A stretch of 64,000 nucleotides of DNA, from assembly GCF_900156745.1 (NCBI RefSeq), contig NZ_LT707065.1, positions 558,001 through 622,000 on the forward strand. Reading direction: 5' to 3'. Both the position numbers and the translations under genes were made by a program. The notes beneath the pieces are model-generated. The model worked only from the letters and a program-made list of their open reading frames with translations, searched no databases and was not told the origin of the DNA. Every line of letters starts with the position of its first letter. The stretch's first letter is position 1. Positions 55,202-63,203 of this stretch are shown in pieces. Origin of the DNA: Achromobacter sp. MFA1 R4 (lineage in GTDB: Bacteria > Pseudomonadota > Gammaproteobacteria > Burkholderiales > Burkholderiaceae_B).

Positions 55202-57037
55202 ATGACTCCCTCATTTACCACCCGACCCGAAATTCGCGGCACCTACGGCGTGGTCTCGTCCACGCACTGGCTGGCGTCGCAAGTGGCCATGAGCGTGCTG
55301 GAGCGCGGCGGCAATGCCTATGATGCCGCCGTGGCCGGCGGCTTTGTGCTGCAGATCGTGGAACCGCACCTGAACGGCCCCGGCGGCGAAGTGCCCATCC
55401 TGTTCTGGAACGAGCGCGAACAGCGCATGCGCGCGCTGTGCGGACAGGGCCCGGCGCCCGCGCTGGCGACGCCCGATTACTTCCGCGGGCTGGGACTGGA
55501 TCTGGTGCCCGGGATCGGCCTGCTGCCCGCCACCGTGCCGGGCGCGTTCGGCGCCTGGCTGACCCTGCTGCGCGACTATGGCACGTGGGAGCTGGCCGAC
55601 GTGCTGCGGCCGGCCATCGACTACGCGCGCAACGGCTTTCCGCTGGTGCCGCGCATATCGCAGGCCATTCTTGCGGTGCAGGCGCTGTTCCGCGACGAGT
55701 GGACGAGTTCGGGCCAGGTCTGGCTGCCGGGCGGGCGCGTGCCCGCGCCGGACGCGTTGTTCCGCACGCCGGCCATCGCCGCCACCTATACCCGCATCCT
55801 GGACGAAGCGCACGCCGCCAGCACCGACCGGCGCGGCCGCATCGATGCGGCGCTGGACGTCTGGTATCGCGGCTTCGTCGCCGATGCGATCGACGACTAC
55901 TACACAAACCAGGCCGTGCTGGACACGACCGGGCAGCGCAATCGCGGCCTGCTGCGCAAGTCCGATCTTGCCGATTGGCGCGCCACCTACGACGAACCGC
56001 TGACCACCCAGTATGGCCGCTACACCGTGGCCAAATGCGGCGTGTGGTCGCAAGGCCCTGTGCACCTGCAACAGCTCGCGCTGCTGCGCCACCTGGACGT
56101 CGGCGGGCTGGATCCGCTGTCCCCGCAGTTCGTGCATCGCGTGGCCGAGGCGGCCAAGCTGGCCTTCGCGGACCGCACCGCGTGGTACGGCGACCCGGAT
56201 TTCGTGCAGGTGCCGATCGAGGCCCTGCTCAGCGACACGTATGCGCGGGCGCGCGCCGCCAGCATAGGAGAGCGCGCCTCGGCCGCGCTGCAGCCCGGCA
56301 GCCCGGGCGGCCTGACGCCGCGCCTGCCCGACCTGGACGCCGCGATCCGCACCCTGGCCGCCTCCGATACCCGCTATGGCGTGGGCGAACCGACCTTCGC
56401 CGCGTTGCCGCCCGTGACCGAATGGGCTGCGCGCGAGCTGTTCGTGGGCGATACCTGCCAGATCGACGTCATCGACCGCGACGGCAACATGGTGGCGGCC
56501 ACGCCTTCGGGCGGCTGGCTGTCGTCCAGTCCGGTGGTGCCCGCGCTGGGCTTTTCGCTCACGACCCGGCTGCAGATGACCTGGCTGGACGAGGACGTCC
56601 CCGGACGCCTGCAGCCCGGCAAGCGGCCCTGCACGACGCTGTCGCCCGGCCTGGCGCTGCGCGACGGGCTGCCCTACATGGCCTTCGGCACGCCGGGCGG
56701 CGACCAGCAGGACCAATGGACCGTCGCGTTCTTCCTGCGTCACGCCATGGGCATGAACCTGCAGGAGGCGATCGACGCGCCGTCCTGGCACATCGATCAC
56801 TTCCCGGGGTCGTTCTGGCCGCGCTCGCAGACGCTGAACCGCCTGACCGTGGAGTCGCGCATGCCCGCCGCCACGCTGGACGCGCTGCGCGCCGCCGGTC
56901 ACGACGTCAAGGTCGGACCGGACTGGTCCGAAGGCCGCATCAGCGCCTGCACCCGCGAGCCGGCCGAGGGCGGCGGGCTGCTGCTGCGCGCGGCCGCCAA
57001 TCCGCGCGGGATGCAGGGATATGCCGTCGGCCGCTGA
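55202..57037 (+). CDS. Gamma-glutamyltransferase-family protein
   Basis: A 611-residue Ntn-hydrolase of the GGT family. The N-terminal region VSSTHWLASQVAMSVLERGGNAYDAAVA and the NGPGGEVPILFW loop are typical. The nucleophile Thr418 is in GDTCQIDVIDRDGNMVA, where the large chain is cut autocatalytically. The usual TTH is TCQ here, seen in relatives that are not classical glutathione hydrolases (cephalosporin acylase-like). No signal peptide is evident, so it is probably cytosolic. The long upstream frame is antisense to lysR and is not used. Confidence 0.9.
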   Translation: MTPSFTTRPEIRGTYGVVSSTHWLASQVAMSVLERGGNAYDAAVAGGFVLQIVEPHLNGPGGEVPILFWNEREQRMRALCGQGPAPALATPDYFRGLGLDLVPGIGLLPATVPGAFGAWLTLLRDYGTWELADVLRPAIDYARNGFPLVPRISQAILAVQALFRDEWTSSGQVWLPGGRVPAPDALFRTPAIAATYTRILDEAHAASTDRRGRIDAALDVWYRGFVADAIDDYYTNQAVLDTTGQRNRGLLRKSDLADWRATYDEPLTTQYGRYTVAKCGVWSQGPVHLQQLALLRHLDVGGLDPLSPQFVHRVAEAAKLAFADRTAWYGDPDFVQVPIEALLSDTYARARAASIGERASAALQPGSPGGLTPRLPDLDAAIRTLAASDTRYGVGEPTFAALPPVTEWAARELFVGDTCQIDVIDRDGNMVAATPSGGWLSSSPVVPALGFSLTTRLQMTWLDEDVPGRLQPGKRPCTTLSPGLALRDGLPYMAFGTPGGDQQDQWTVAFFLRHAMGMNLQEAIDAPSWHIDHFPGSFWPRSQTLNRLTVESRMPAATLDALRAAGHDVKVGPDWSEGRISACTREPAEGGGLLLRAAANPRGMQGYAVGR

Positions 57038-57096
57038 ATCGATTTCCATCCGACCGGCTCTGAGAAGCCGGACACTACGCAAGGGGTAACCGCACC

Positions 57097-58071
57097 ATGA
57101 AACTGCAATTCAAACGACTGCTGCGCACGTTCGCGCTGGGACTGGCCATGGCCGCGCCCGCGATCTCCCACGCCGCCTGGCCCGAAAAGCCGATCACGCT
57201 GGTCGTGCCGTGGGCCGCGGGCGGCTCCACCGACATCCTGGCGCGCGTCCTGTCGGAAGGCCTGACCCAATCGCTGGGCCAGCCGGTCATCGTGGAAAAC
57301 CGCTCGGGCGCGTCCGGCAACATCGGCACGGCGTTCGTCGCGCGCGCCAAGCCGGACGGCTACACGCTGCTGGTCGGGTCGATGAGCACGCACACGATGA
57401 ACCAGGCGCTCTACCCCAACATGCCGTTCGACGGCGTGAAGGATTTCACGCCCATCGCCGAGCTGGCCCTCGTCACCAACACCATGGTGGTGCACCCGTC
57501 GGTACCGGCCTCGAACGTGAAGGAATTCATCGCCTACGTGAAGGCCAATCCCGACACGGTGGCCTACGCCTCGGCGGGCCAGGGCTCGACCAATCACCTG
57601 AGCGCGGTGCTGTTTGAAAAGGCCGCTGGGGTGAAGATGATGCACATCCCCTACCGCGGCGGCGCGCCCGCGGTGCTGGACACGGTGGCTGGCCGCACGC
57701 AGGTGTTGTTCAGCGCGGGGACGCAGACGCTGCCGCACGTGCAGTCCGACAAGCTCAAGCTGCTGGCCGTCACCGAAGACAAGCGCTCGCCGCTGCTGCC
57801 CAACGTACCCACCGTGGCCGAAACCCTCCCCGGCTATGAACTGTCGGTCTGGTATGGCGCGTTCGGCCCGGCCGGCATGCCGCCTGAATTGACCGCCCGT
57901 CTGAACCGCGAGATCAATCTGATCCTGAAGCGGCCCGAGGTGGTCAAGAAAATGGGGGACATGGGCGTGCTGCTGACCGAAACCACGCCGGATCAGTTTG
58001 GCCAGATCCTGGCGCGCGATGCGGACAAGTACGGCAAGCTGATCAAAGAACTGGGAATCACGGCGGAATGA
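57097..58071 (+). CDS. Bug-family (tripartite tricarboxylate) periplasmic binding protein
   Basis: A 324-residue Bug/TctC receptor with a signal peptide ending at ISHAAW and the family opening WPEKPITLVVPWAAGGSTDILARVL. It lies 59 bases after the GGT-like gene and overlaps the GAF-protein gene (ATGA). The ligand is probably the acid or gamma-glutamyl compound handled by the GGT-like enzyme, by operon logic only. No membrane subunits are adjacent. Confidence 0.92.
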   Translation: MKLQFKRLLRTFALGLAMAAPAISHAAWPEKPITLVVPWAAGGSTDILARVLSEGLTQSLGQPVIVENRSGASGNIGTAFVARAKPDGYTLLVGSMSTHTMNQALYPNMPFDGVKDFTPIAELALVTNTMVVHPSVPASNVKEFIAYVKANPDTVAYASAGQGSTNHLSAVLFEKAAGVKMMHIPYRGGAPAVLDTVAGRTQVLFSAGTQTLPHVQSDKLKLLAVTEDKRSPLLPNVPTVAETLPGYELSVWYGAFGPAGMPPELTARLNREINLILKRPEVVKKMGDMGVLLTETTPDQFGQILARDADKYGKLIKELGITAE

Positions 58072-58574
58072 CCGATATCTCCCCCAGCGCGGAGCTGGCC
58101 GGCGTAGAGGCCATCTCGCGCGCCTACGCGGCTGGCGAACCCGAGGCCGCCTTGCAGGCCATCGACGACTACATCCGCCTGCGCCTCGCGCACACCCTGT
58201 GCACCGTCAACCGCTACGATGCCCAGGCCATGCGCGTGGTCCGCCTGTACAGCTCGAACCCGCACGCCTATCCGCCCGGGGGCAGCAAGGACAAGACCGG
58301 CACGGCATGGGGCCGGCACGTCCTGCTGGAGCAGCAGGTCTTCGTCGGGCAGGGCGAGGACGCGATCCGCGAATTCTTCGACGATCACGACGCGATCCGG
58401 AAATTGGGGTTGCAGTCGGTGATCAACGTGCCGGTGGTGGATTCCGGCCGGTGCCTGGGCACCGTCAACTTCCTGATGCCGCGGCCGGCCGTGTCGGATG
58501 CCGATATCCACACTGCCCGGCTGGCGGGGCTGCTGGCATTGCCGGCATTCCAGGGGCTGCAGCGGCCCGATTGA
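58068..58574 (+). CDS. GAF-domain protein
   Basis: A 168-residue protein consisting of a single GAF-like domain (HTLCTVNRYDAQAMRVVRLYSSNPHAYP; LLEQQVFVGQGEDAIREFFDDH; SVINVPVVDSGRCLGTVNFL). No output domain is attached. It is translationally coupled to the Bug gene. Stand-alone GAF proteins of this kind accompany Bug/GGT-like genes in related genomes; ligand sensing or enzyme activity is possible. Confidence 0.82.
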   Translation: MTDISPSAELAGVEAISRAYAAGEPEAALQAIDDYIRLRLAHTLCTVNRYDAQAMRVVRLYSSNPHAYPPGGSKDKTGTAWGRHVLLEQQVFVGQGEDAIREFFDDHDAIRKLGLQSVINVPVVDSGRCLGTVNFLMPRPAVSDADIHTARLAGLLALPAFQGLQRPD

Positions 58575-58624
58575 GGCGGCGCGCGGGTATATTGGACTTA
58601 TTGCCCACTTACCCGACGCCCATC

Positions 58625-59077
58625 ATGATCAAAGGTTCCTGCCTGTGCGGCCGCGTTGCCTACGAGATCACCGGCCCGCTCACCCACGCACTCAACTGCC
58701 ATTGCATCATGTGCCGCAAGTCGCACGGCGCGGCCTTCCGCAGCCGCGCGACGGTGCAGGCCAAGGACTTCGCCTGGACGCGGGGCGAGAACCACATCAC
58801 CTGGTACGCCTCGTCGCCCGGTTGCTACCGCGGCTTCTGCGAGGCCTGCGGCTCGCCCTTGCTCAGCCGGTTCGACCAGACCCCGGATATCTACGGGCTG
58901 CCGCTGGGGGCCCTGGACGACGACCCGGGCGTCAAACCCGAAGCGCACTATCACGTGTCGAGCAAAGCGCCGTGGTACGACATCACCGACGCGCTGCCCC
59001 AGCACGAGGGCGCCATGGAAAGCGCGCCGGACCACGACCCGCAAATCCCGCCCCTGCCCTTTTCGCACGGCAGATAA
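58625..59077 (+). CDS. GFA-family zinc protein
   Basis: A 150-residue GFA/CENP-V-fold protein with the zinc ligands GSCLCGRVAYE, NCHCIMCRKSHGAAF and GFCEACGSPLL. It differs clearly from the GFA protein at 28,517 and is not a recent duplicate. ATG 58625 gives a family-typical start, though no clear Shine-Dalgarno precedes it. The function is unknown. Confidence 0.87.
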   Translation: MIKGSCLCGRVAYEITGPLTHALNCHCIMCRKSHGAAFRSRATVQAKDFAWTRGENHITWYASSPGCYRGFCEACGSPLLSRFDQTPDIYGLPLGALDDDPGVKPEAHYHVSSKAPWYDITDALPQHEGAMESAPDHDPQIPPLPFSHGR

Positions 59078-59114
59078 CACCTGCGTTGGGCGGCGGACTT
59101 CACAGGAGATCGAC

Positions 59115-59654
59115 ATGAACGACTATGGCGTCGTACTGGATCCGACCACATTGCGTTTCACGCGACGGCTGCCCGCCAGCGTGCAGGAGGTGTGGGCCTG
59201 GCTGACGGAATCCGACAAACGCGGCCGGTGGCTGGCTTCCGGGGACATGGAACTGACCGAGGGCGGGGGCGTGACCCTGCGGTTCCTGCATGCAGACCTG
59301 TCTTCCGTGCGCGAACCGACGCCCGAGGCCTACAAGCCCTTTGAAGAAGGGCTCACGACCCAGGGCCTGATCACGCGCTGCGAACCGCCTCACCTGCTGG
59401 GCTACACCTGGGGCGGATCGGCCGGATCGCCGTCCGAAGTGATTTTCGAGGTCTCGCAGGAGGACGACGGCGCGCTGCTGGTGCTGACCCATCGCAAGCT
59501 GGCCAGCCGCGACGATATGGTCGACGTCGCTGGCGGCTGGCATACCCATCTGAACGTGCTCGCCGCCCGGCTGGCCGGACGCGAGCCCGGCCCCTTCTGG
59601 TCCGCCAACGCGGCCTGGGAGGCCGACTACCAGCGCCGCATACCGCACCGCTAG
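59115..59654 (+). CDS. SRPBCC (AHSA1-like) domain protein
   Basis: A 179-residue START/Bet v1-like protein of the AHSA1 group. It shows FTRRLPASVQEVWAWLTESDKRGRWLASGDME, the central LGYTWG strand, and a C-terminal helix with AGGWHTHLNVLAARLAG. Such proteins bind hydrophobic ligands or act as small hydrolases/chaperones. CAGGAGA lies 5 bases before ATG 59115. The long frame upstream overlaps the GFA gene and is not used. Confidence 0.85.
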   Translation: MNDYGVVLDPTTLRFTRRLPASVQEVWAWLTESDKRGRWLASGDMELTEGGGVTLRFLHADLSSVREPTPEAYKPFEEGLTTQGLITRCEPPHLLGYTWGGSAGSPSEVIFEVSQEDDGALLVLTHRKLASRDDMVDVAGGWHTHLNVLAARLAGREPGPFWSANAAWEADYQRRIPHR

Positions 59655-60173
59655 AGTCGTTCAAGCACAACTATCATGGCCGAACCAAGCATAAAAACTG
59701 GCTAAATGGCCAGCTTTGCAGTAACATAAGTCCGTGATTTTTCCGCAAAAACCGGACTTCGGTCATTCTGCGTGCCAACCTGTAGCGCCCACAAAAGGGC
59801 GCTATTGAATGAGCGTCAGCGCCGCAGACTGCATCCGGTTTTTCCTTTGGGCGACCCCCGTCACAGCCCAACGCGCCGCCGCAATCCGCGTGGCGCCAAG
59901 CATTGCCGCAGACGCTGCAACCCCGCTTCTTCCGGCAAAGGTGCCCGCAGCACCAACGCCGCGACCTACGCGCGCATCGCGCGCACTTACCTCGGGGCGC
60001 GAGTATCCGCCATTTCAGACATCCACCCGGATGCCGTGGCCATACCCACGCTTGCCCGGACGTTTTTTACGTTCAAACCGCTGGACCGGTTTATCCGAGT
60101 CCGACGCGCTTGCCGCCTTGGGCGGCGGGTCATGCCGCAGGCATGGCTGCGCGTTTTGATCAAGGAGTAGAGC
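59655..60173. other. Long intergenic region before infA
   Basis: In these 519 bases I find no convincing gene. The open frames crossing it have skewed composition and no family resemblance. It contains an inverted repeat CTGGC-N6-GGCCAG near 59,697-59,712 and AAGTCCG/CGGACTT at 59,728-59,759, which could fold in RNA. It probably holds the infA promoter and a long leader. Confidence 0.5.
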
Positions 60174-60437
60174 ATGGCTAAAGAAGAACTCATCGAATTG
60201 GATGGCATCGTTGACGAAGTGCTGCCCGATAGCCGCTACCGCGTCAAACTGGACAACGGCATCGAAGTCGGCGCCTACGCGTCGGGCCGCATCCGCAAAC
60301 ACCGCATCCGCATCCTGGCGGGCGACCGCGTCACCCTGGAAATGTCGCCGTATGACCTGACCAAGGGCCGCATCAACTTCCGCCACAAGGACGAACGCGC
60401 TCCCGCGCCGCACCGTCCCCAGCAGTACCGCCGCTGA
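60174..60437 (+). CDS. infA: Translation initiation factor IF-1
   Basis: An 87-residue IF-1 made of one OB-fold ([53 protein letters not shown]) that binds the ribosomal A site during initiation. Classical IF-1 has 72 residues; here a basic proline-rich tail ([12 protein letters not shown]) follows. Beta-proteobacteria often carry a second, longer infA of this type outside the ribosomal protein operon. AAGGAG lies 6 bases before ATG 60174. Confidence 0.95.
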   Translation: MAKEELIELDGIVDEVLPDSRYRVKLDNGIEVGAYASGRIRKHRIRILAGDRVTLEMSPYDLTKGRINFRHKDERAPAPHRPQQYRR

Positions 60438-60595
60438 TCCGGCTGCCCGGGCCGGCTTCACGCCGGCGCCCGGCTCTCTTTTCCGCGAGTCATTAAGCCC
60501 GGCTCGCGAATTGCCGTAATGCGTGGAACGCGCGTTCATGAAAGAATGGCGCTCCCCGCCTGGCGCAACGCCGGGTCGGATACGCACGAAGCACG

Positions 60596-60901
60596 ATGGA
60601 CCTGAAAGAAGAATTGCAAGCCGCCGCAGACCAGCTTGCCCTGGCGCGCAGACGTTTCGCGAAGGGCGAGGAAGGCCTGCGCCTGCTGCGCCAGTCGCGC
60701 GAGGCATTCATCAACAGCCTGCGCAATACCGGCCTGACCTACGCCGACGCCAAGACCAAGTACGACAATTGCCTGGATGACCAGGAAGCCGAACAGCGCA
60801 ACGTGCAGCAGCAGATGGAGTATGCCGAGCGCATGCACCAGTACGTGCTGAACCGCATTGCGATGCAGGCCCAACAGGCCAACAAGGCCAACCAGGCCTG
60901 A
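60596..60901 (+). CDS. Hypothetical coiled-coil protein
   Basis: A 101-residue highly charged helical protein (MDLKEELQAAADQLALARRRF..., ending NKANQA) with heptad-like spacing throughout, and no signal or membrane segment. No family recognised. Its codon use matches neighbouring genes. The 158 bases before it include a GC-rich spacer after infA. It converges with the M23 peptidase gene. Confidence 0.6.
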   Translation: MDLKEELQAAADQLALARRRFAKGEEGLRLLRQSREAFINSLRNTGLTYADAKTKYDNCLDDQEAEQRNVQQQMEYAERMHQYVLNRIAMQAQQANKANQA

Positions 60902-60947
60902 CGCGCCCATCCTGTCCGACCCGTCCGGCCTTTATCCAGCCTGCCCG

Positions 60948-61832
60948 TCAGGGCTTGAACGCGCCGATGAAGATCGCCGGATCGATGCGCGCATCGTTCA
61001 GGCTGACATTCCAGTGCAGATGCGGGCCGGTCGCCCGCCCGGTCGCGCCCACCTTGCCCACCACCCCGCCGCGCGGCACCTCGTCGCCCACCTTCACGCT
61101 GATGGCCGACATGTGGCAGAACATGCTGACCAAGCCCTGGCCATGGTCCAGGAACACGGTCTTGCCGTTGAAGAAATAATCCCCCACCAGCACGACCACA
61201 CCGGCCGCCGGCGCCTTGATCGGCGTGCCCGCGGGCACGGCGAAATCCAGCCCTGAATGCGGGTTGCGCTCCTGGCCGTTGAAAAAGCGGCGCAGGCCGA
61301 AGGGGCTGGACAGCCGCCCGCCGTCGACCGGACGGTCCAGCAGCAGGTTGCTCGGCGTGACGCCCGCGCGATAGCGGGCGTAGGCGGCAAGCTGCTCGGC
61401 CAGTTCGCGCTCGATGCGCTTCAGGTCGTCGGGATTCGGGTCGACCTGGCGGCGGTTCTTCAGGGTGATGTGCTGCGCCACGTATTCCTTGGCGCCCACC
61501 GTGAAGGCCACCTTGCGCTGGCCGGCGGCATCCTTGACCTGGATATGCTCCTGGCCCGGCTTCACGCTAAGCGGGATGCCGACCACGGCGATCCACTGTT
61601 TGCCTTCTTCCCGCACCACCAGCACGCGCCGGTCCAGATACGTGACCTCTGGCGCGCTTTCGGCGTCTCCCAGGCCCAGCACCGCCACGCCGCCGGGCAC
61701 GCGCGCGTCCAGCTTGCGGCTGATGTAGCCCGCGGCCGCCTGCCCCCGTGCGGGCCACCCCAGGCACAGGGCTGCCGCCGCCAGGCCGGTGCGCAGGAGG
61801 TCGCGCCGGTGGATGATGGCGCTCAACGGCAC
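60948..61832 (-). CDS. M23-family peptidoglycan endopeptidase (LytM-like), probable Tat export
   Basis: A protein of about 294 residues. A twin-arginine signal comes first (RRDLLRTGLAAAALCLGWPARGQA), then a beta-rich N-domain. The M23 domain carries zinc and catalytic motifs HSGLD, SMFCHMS and GPHLHW. All three are intact, so it is likely an active murein endopeptidase rather than an EnvC-like activator. The start is uncertain: GTG 61832 is used, and TTG 61826, overlapping the lipoprotein stop as TTGA, is equally possible. It is translationally coupled to the lipoprotein gene. Confidence 0.88.
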   Translation of the reverse strand: MPLSAIIHRRDLLRTGLAAAALCLGWPARGQAAAGYISRKLDARVPGGVAVLGLGDAESAPEVTYLDRRVLVVREEGKQWIAVVGIPLSVKPGQEHIQVKDAAGQRKVAFTVGAKEYVAQHITLKNRRQVDPNPDDLKRIERELAEQLAAYARYRAGVTPSNLLLDRPVDGGRLSSPFGLRRFFNGQERNPHSGLDFAVPAGTPIKAPAAGVVVLVGDYFFNGKTVFLDHGQGLVSMFCHMSAISVKVGDEVPRGGVVGKVGATGRATGPHLHWNVSLNDARIDPAIFIGAFKP

Positions 61833-62161
61833 AGGTTGGCCGGTTCGATGATGGACTGGTCGCGGCGCGCGATGCGCGTGGACAGACGCGCCTCGGTCTT
61901 GCCCTTCCAGTGCGTGGTCGTCAGGACGGCTTCGACGCCCAGGCTGCCGTGCAGGATGAGCTCGTAGCCGTTGCGCACCGGCTTCTGCTCGAAGTCCACG
62001 CCCAGGCCTTTCCAGGCTTGCGCCACGCATTGCGTGTAATCCTCGGGAGTGCGCTGGGTGGAGCCGTAGAAGACGGGATCGCGGTCGCGCACGTCCTTGA
62101 CGTTGGCGCAGGCCGACAGGGCGGCCAGGGCGGCGAGGGACAGAATGGTACGAACCTTCAT
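61823..62161 (-). CDS. Hypothetical lipoprotein
   Basis: A 112-residue protein with a lipoprotein signal (ILSLAALAALSAC, lipobox LSAC with Cys at residue 18). The small domain contains a cysteine pair (TQCVAQAW and PANLCR). The residue after the lipidated Cys is Ala, favouring outer-membrane sorting. It is coupled to the M23 peptidase gene and may assist it at the envelope, which is inference. No named family recognised. Confidence 0.78.
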   Translation of the reverse strand: MKVRTILSLAALAALSACANVKDVRDRDPVFYGSTQRTPEDYTQCVAQAWKGLGVDFEQKPVRNGYELILHGSLGVEAVLTTTHWKGKTEARLSTRIARRDQSIIEPANLCR

Positions 62162-62285
62162 GACGATGGGAACTCTTGGTCAATAGGGGTTGATCGGGGC
62201 GGCCAACTATACCGCACGGCCCTTGCCGCCCCCGGGCGGGGACCGGCCGCCAGCGCGGGGTTCAGGCCGGGGTTCACGCTGGGGT

Positions 62286-62918
62286 TCACGCCTTTTCAGG
62301 GCGGCGGGCGGACTTCGGGCGGAAGGCCGCGATGACCTCGGGACGGGTCTCGGCGTAGGGACCGCCGATGAGGTCGATGCAATAGGGAATGGCGGCGAAG
62401 ATGCCTGGCACCAGCACGGCGCCGTCCTCCCCTTTCAGCCCTTCGAGGGTCTCGCGGATGGACTTGGGCTGGCCGGGAAGGTTCACGATCAGGGCGGCAT
62501 GGCCGTCCGTTTCGCGGATGACGGCCACCTGACGCGACAGGATGGCCGTGGGCACGAAGCGCAGGCTGATCTGGCGCATCTGCTCGCCAAAGCCCGGCAT
62601 TTCCTTGGTGCCGACGGCCAGGGTCGCTTCGGGCGTGACGTCGCGCCGGGCCGGGCCGGTGCCGCCGGTGGTCAGGACGAGGTCGCAGCCGCAGCGGTCG
62701 ACCAGTTCGATCAGGGTGTCGGAGATGCGCGCGGGCTCGTCGGGAATCAGCCGGTCCACCGCCTGCCAGGGCGAGACCAGCGCGCCGCCCAGCCACTCGC
62801 GCAGCGCGGGCAGTCCCTGATCCTGGTAGGCGCCGGTGGAGGCGCGGTCGGAAATGGACACCAGGCCGACGATCAGTTCATCGGGATGGCTGCGGACGAT
62901 ACGGGCAATGTCGGTCAT
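62286..62918 (-). CDS. MogA/MoaB-family molybdopterin adenylyltransferase
   Basis: A 210-residue protein with the molybdopterin-binding fold: IVGLVSISDRAS, the nucleotide/MPT loop TTGGTGPARRDVTPEAT, and the C-terminal LIVNLPGQPKSIRETLEGL. It adenylates molybdopterin before molybdate insertion. Length and the RRDVTPE motif favour MogA over MoaB. No other molybdenum-cofactor gene is in the window. ATG 62918 is divergent from the DltD-like gene. Confidence 0.9.
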   Translation of the reverse strand: MTDIARIVRSHPDELIVGLVSISDRASTGAYQDQGLPALREWLGGALVSPWQAVDRLIPDEPARISDTLIELVDRCGCDLVLTTGGTGPARRDVTPEATLAVGTKEMPGFGEQMRQISLRFVPTAILSRQVAVIRETDGHAALIVNLPGQPKSIRETLEGLKGEDGAVLVPGIFAAIPYCIDLIGGPYAETRPEVIAAFRPKSARRPEKA

Positions 62919-63203
62919 GGCGAAAGAATGAGGTTCAGGCGATGAAACGCCGCGGCGGCGGAGGGCGCGGGCGATCCTGGGATACCTGCCTGGATGCCCT
63001 GCCGGGCACCGGGCGGGCGCGCGACATCGATGCTATCGCATTCCTTGACCGGGCACGTCCGCCCTTCCCCCCTGCCGGGTGTGGCAAAAAGGGGAATCGG
63101 CGCGCCGCCGAGGGTTTCCCGCGCTTGTTCGGGCCGGGGACGCTGGATAACATCCGCTAACAATCCCGCCCCGTTCGAGGCGCGGCGCATTATCGGATTT
63201 CCC
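62919..63203. other. Divergent intergenic region, MogA-like and DltD-like genes
   Basis: These 285 bases must carry the promoters of both genes. No operator, hairpin with T-run or small gene stands out. Confidence 0.5.

Noticed and set aside
59772..60170. Open frames of up to 132 codons before infA
   Set aside because: They are Arg/Pro/Ala-rich, overlap each other in several frames, and resemble no protein family; treated as non-coding leader.
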